A DNA stretch of 5,592 nucleotides from Dehalococcoidia bacterium. GTDB taxonomy: Bacteria > Chloroflexota > Dehalococcoidia > JACVQG01 > JAHKAY01. Numbering within the stretch: the stretch's first letter is position 1; the number at the start of each line of letters is the position of its first letter. The notes below the pieces were generated by a model that did not search any database, had not been told where the DNA came from, and was given only the letters and a program-made list of their open reading frames with translations. The translations under genes were made by a program, and so were the position numbers. Location: contig JASLQE010000060.1 of the NCBI GenBank assembly GCA_030744635.1, forward strand, positions 1-5,592. Direction: 5' to 3'. Below are positions 5,323 through 5,592 of this stretch, piece after piece.

Positions 5323-5592
5323 ATGGACCCCAGTATCGTTGTCCTCGGTTTCGGCGTAGGAGTCCTGGTGGGCCTGACTGGCATGGGCGGCGCCGCCCTG
5401 CTCACCCCGGTGCTCATCCTATTCTTTGACGTGCGTCCCATTATGGCTATTGGTTCTGACCTGGTGTACCAGGCCGTTACCAAGGGGTTCGGGGCGTTTC
5501 AGCACCGTCGACAGGGAACGGTTAACGGTTGTCTGGTGCGCTGGCTGGCGATAGGTGGTGTGCCGGCCTCGGTGGTCGGCATAGCGCTCGCC
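5323..5592 (+). CDS. TauE/SafE-family sulfite/organosulfonate exporter, N-terminal part (cut by window edge)
   Basis: The first 90 codons of an integral membrane permease run off the right edge; the family is usually about 250-300 residues, so about a third is visible. Residues 5-~36 form a hydrophobic stretch with the glycine-rich family signature GVLVGLTGMGGAALLTP (13-29). Next come FDVRPIMAIGSDLVYQAVTKGFGAFQHRRQG, in which the AIGSDL..Q...K..GA..H...G pattern is typical of TauE/SafE, and a second hydrophobic segment starting near residue 73 (WLAIGGVPASVVGI). Members move sulfite, sulfonates or sulfoacetate across the inner membrane. ATG 5323 is the earliest possible start because an in-frame TAG lies 3 bp upstream; GGGAAG (5307-5312) is only a weak ribosome site. 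Following an APS reductase on the same strand, a role in exporting excess sulfite or handling a sulfur anion is a reasonable inference. Confidence 0.85.
   Translation, partial: MDPSIVVLGFGVGVLVGLTGMGGAALLTPVLILFFDVRPIMAIGSDLVYQAVTKGFGAFQHRRQGTVNGCLVRWLAIGGVPASVVGIALA

Noticed and set aside
1..5592. CRISPR array, insertion sequence, phage, toxin-antitoxin or other defence system
   Set aside because: No tandem spaced repeats, transposase, terminal inverted repeats or defence-type domains were found; the genes are metabolic.

Overview
This is a GC-rich bacterial window (roughly 60% G+C by eye) carrying two divergently oriented gene groups around a regulatory intergenic region at about 4130-4425. 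The enzymes are clearly bacterial: a Bacillus-type, iron-sulfur PurF with a propeptide, a standard PurM and PurH, and an iron-sulfur type APS reductase. None of this fixes the phylum. A Chloroflexota (Dehalococcoidia-like) or other GC-rich anaerobic or soil bacterium would fit, but that is only a guess.

Minus strand (positions 4129 down to 1): a compact purine biosynthesis operon in the order purF-purM-purH, followed by the start of an unidentified gene that runs off the left edge. purF makes phosphoribosylamine from PRPP and glutamine, purM closes the imidazole ring to give AIR, and purH carries out the last two steps to IMP. purF and purM overlap by 4 bp (ATGA), and purM and purH are 8 bp apart with the purH ribosome binding site next to the purM stop, so translation is probably coupled. 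No purN lies between purM and purH, unlike the common purF-M-N-H order. A good sigma70-type promoter sits so close to the purF ATG that the mRNA is predicted to be leaderless or nearly so.

Intergenic region (4130-4425): besides the purF promoter it holds a pair of interlocking GC-rich palindromes (4274-4293), a perfect-consensus sigma70 promoter facing right (TTGACA-17 bp-TATAAT, 4305-4333), and a 29-bp A+T-rich inverted repeat directly after its -10 box (4334-4362). The layout suggests a strong promoter held by a repressor.

Plus strand (4426 to the right edge): a cysH-family gene encoding a predicted [4Fe-4S] adenylylsulfate (APS) reductase with unusual PP-loop motifs, a 177-bp spacer that may hold a tiny ORF, and the N-terminal third or so of a TauE/SafE-family membrane permease, which is cut by the window end. 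Together these suggest a small sulfur assimilation or sulfur-anion export unit. No CRISPR array, mobile element, rRNA, tRNA or clear intrinsic terminator was seen. The window is mostly ordinary housekeeping sequence; the best candidates for something new are the control region and the variant CysH.
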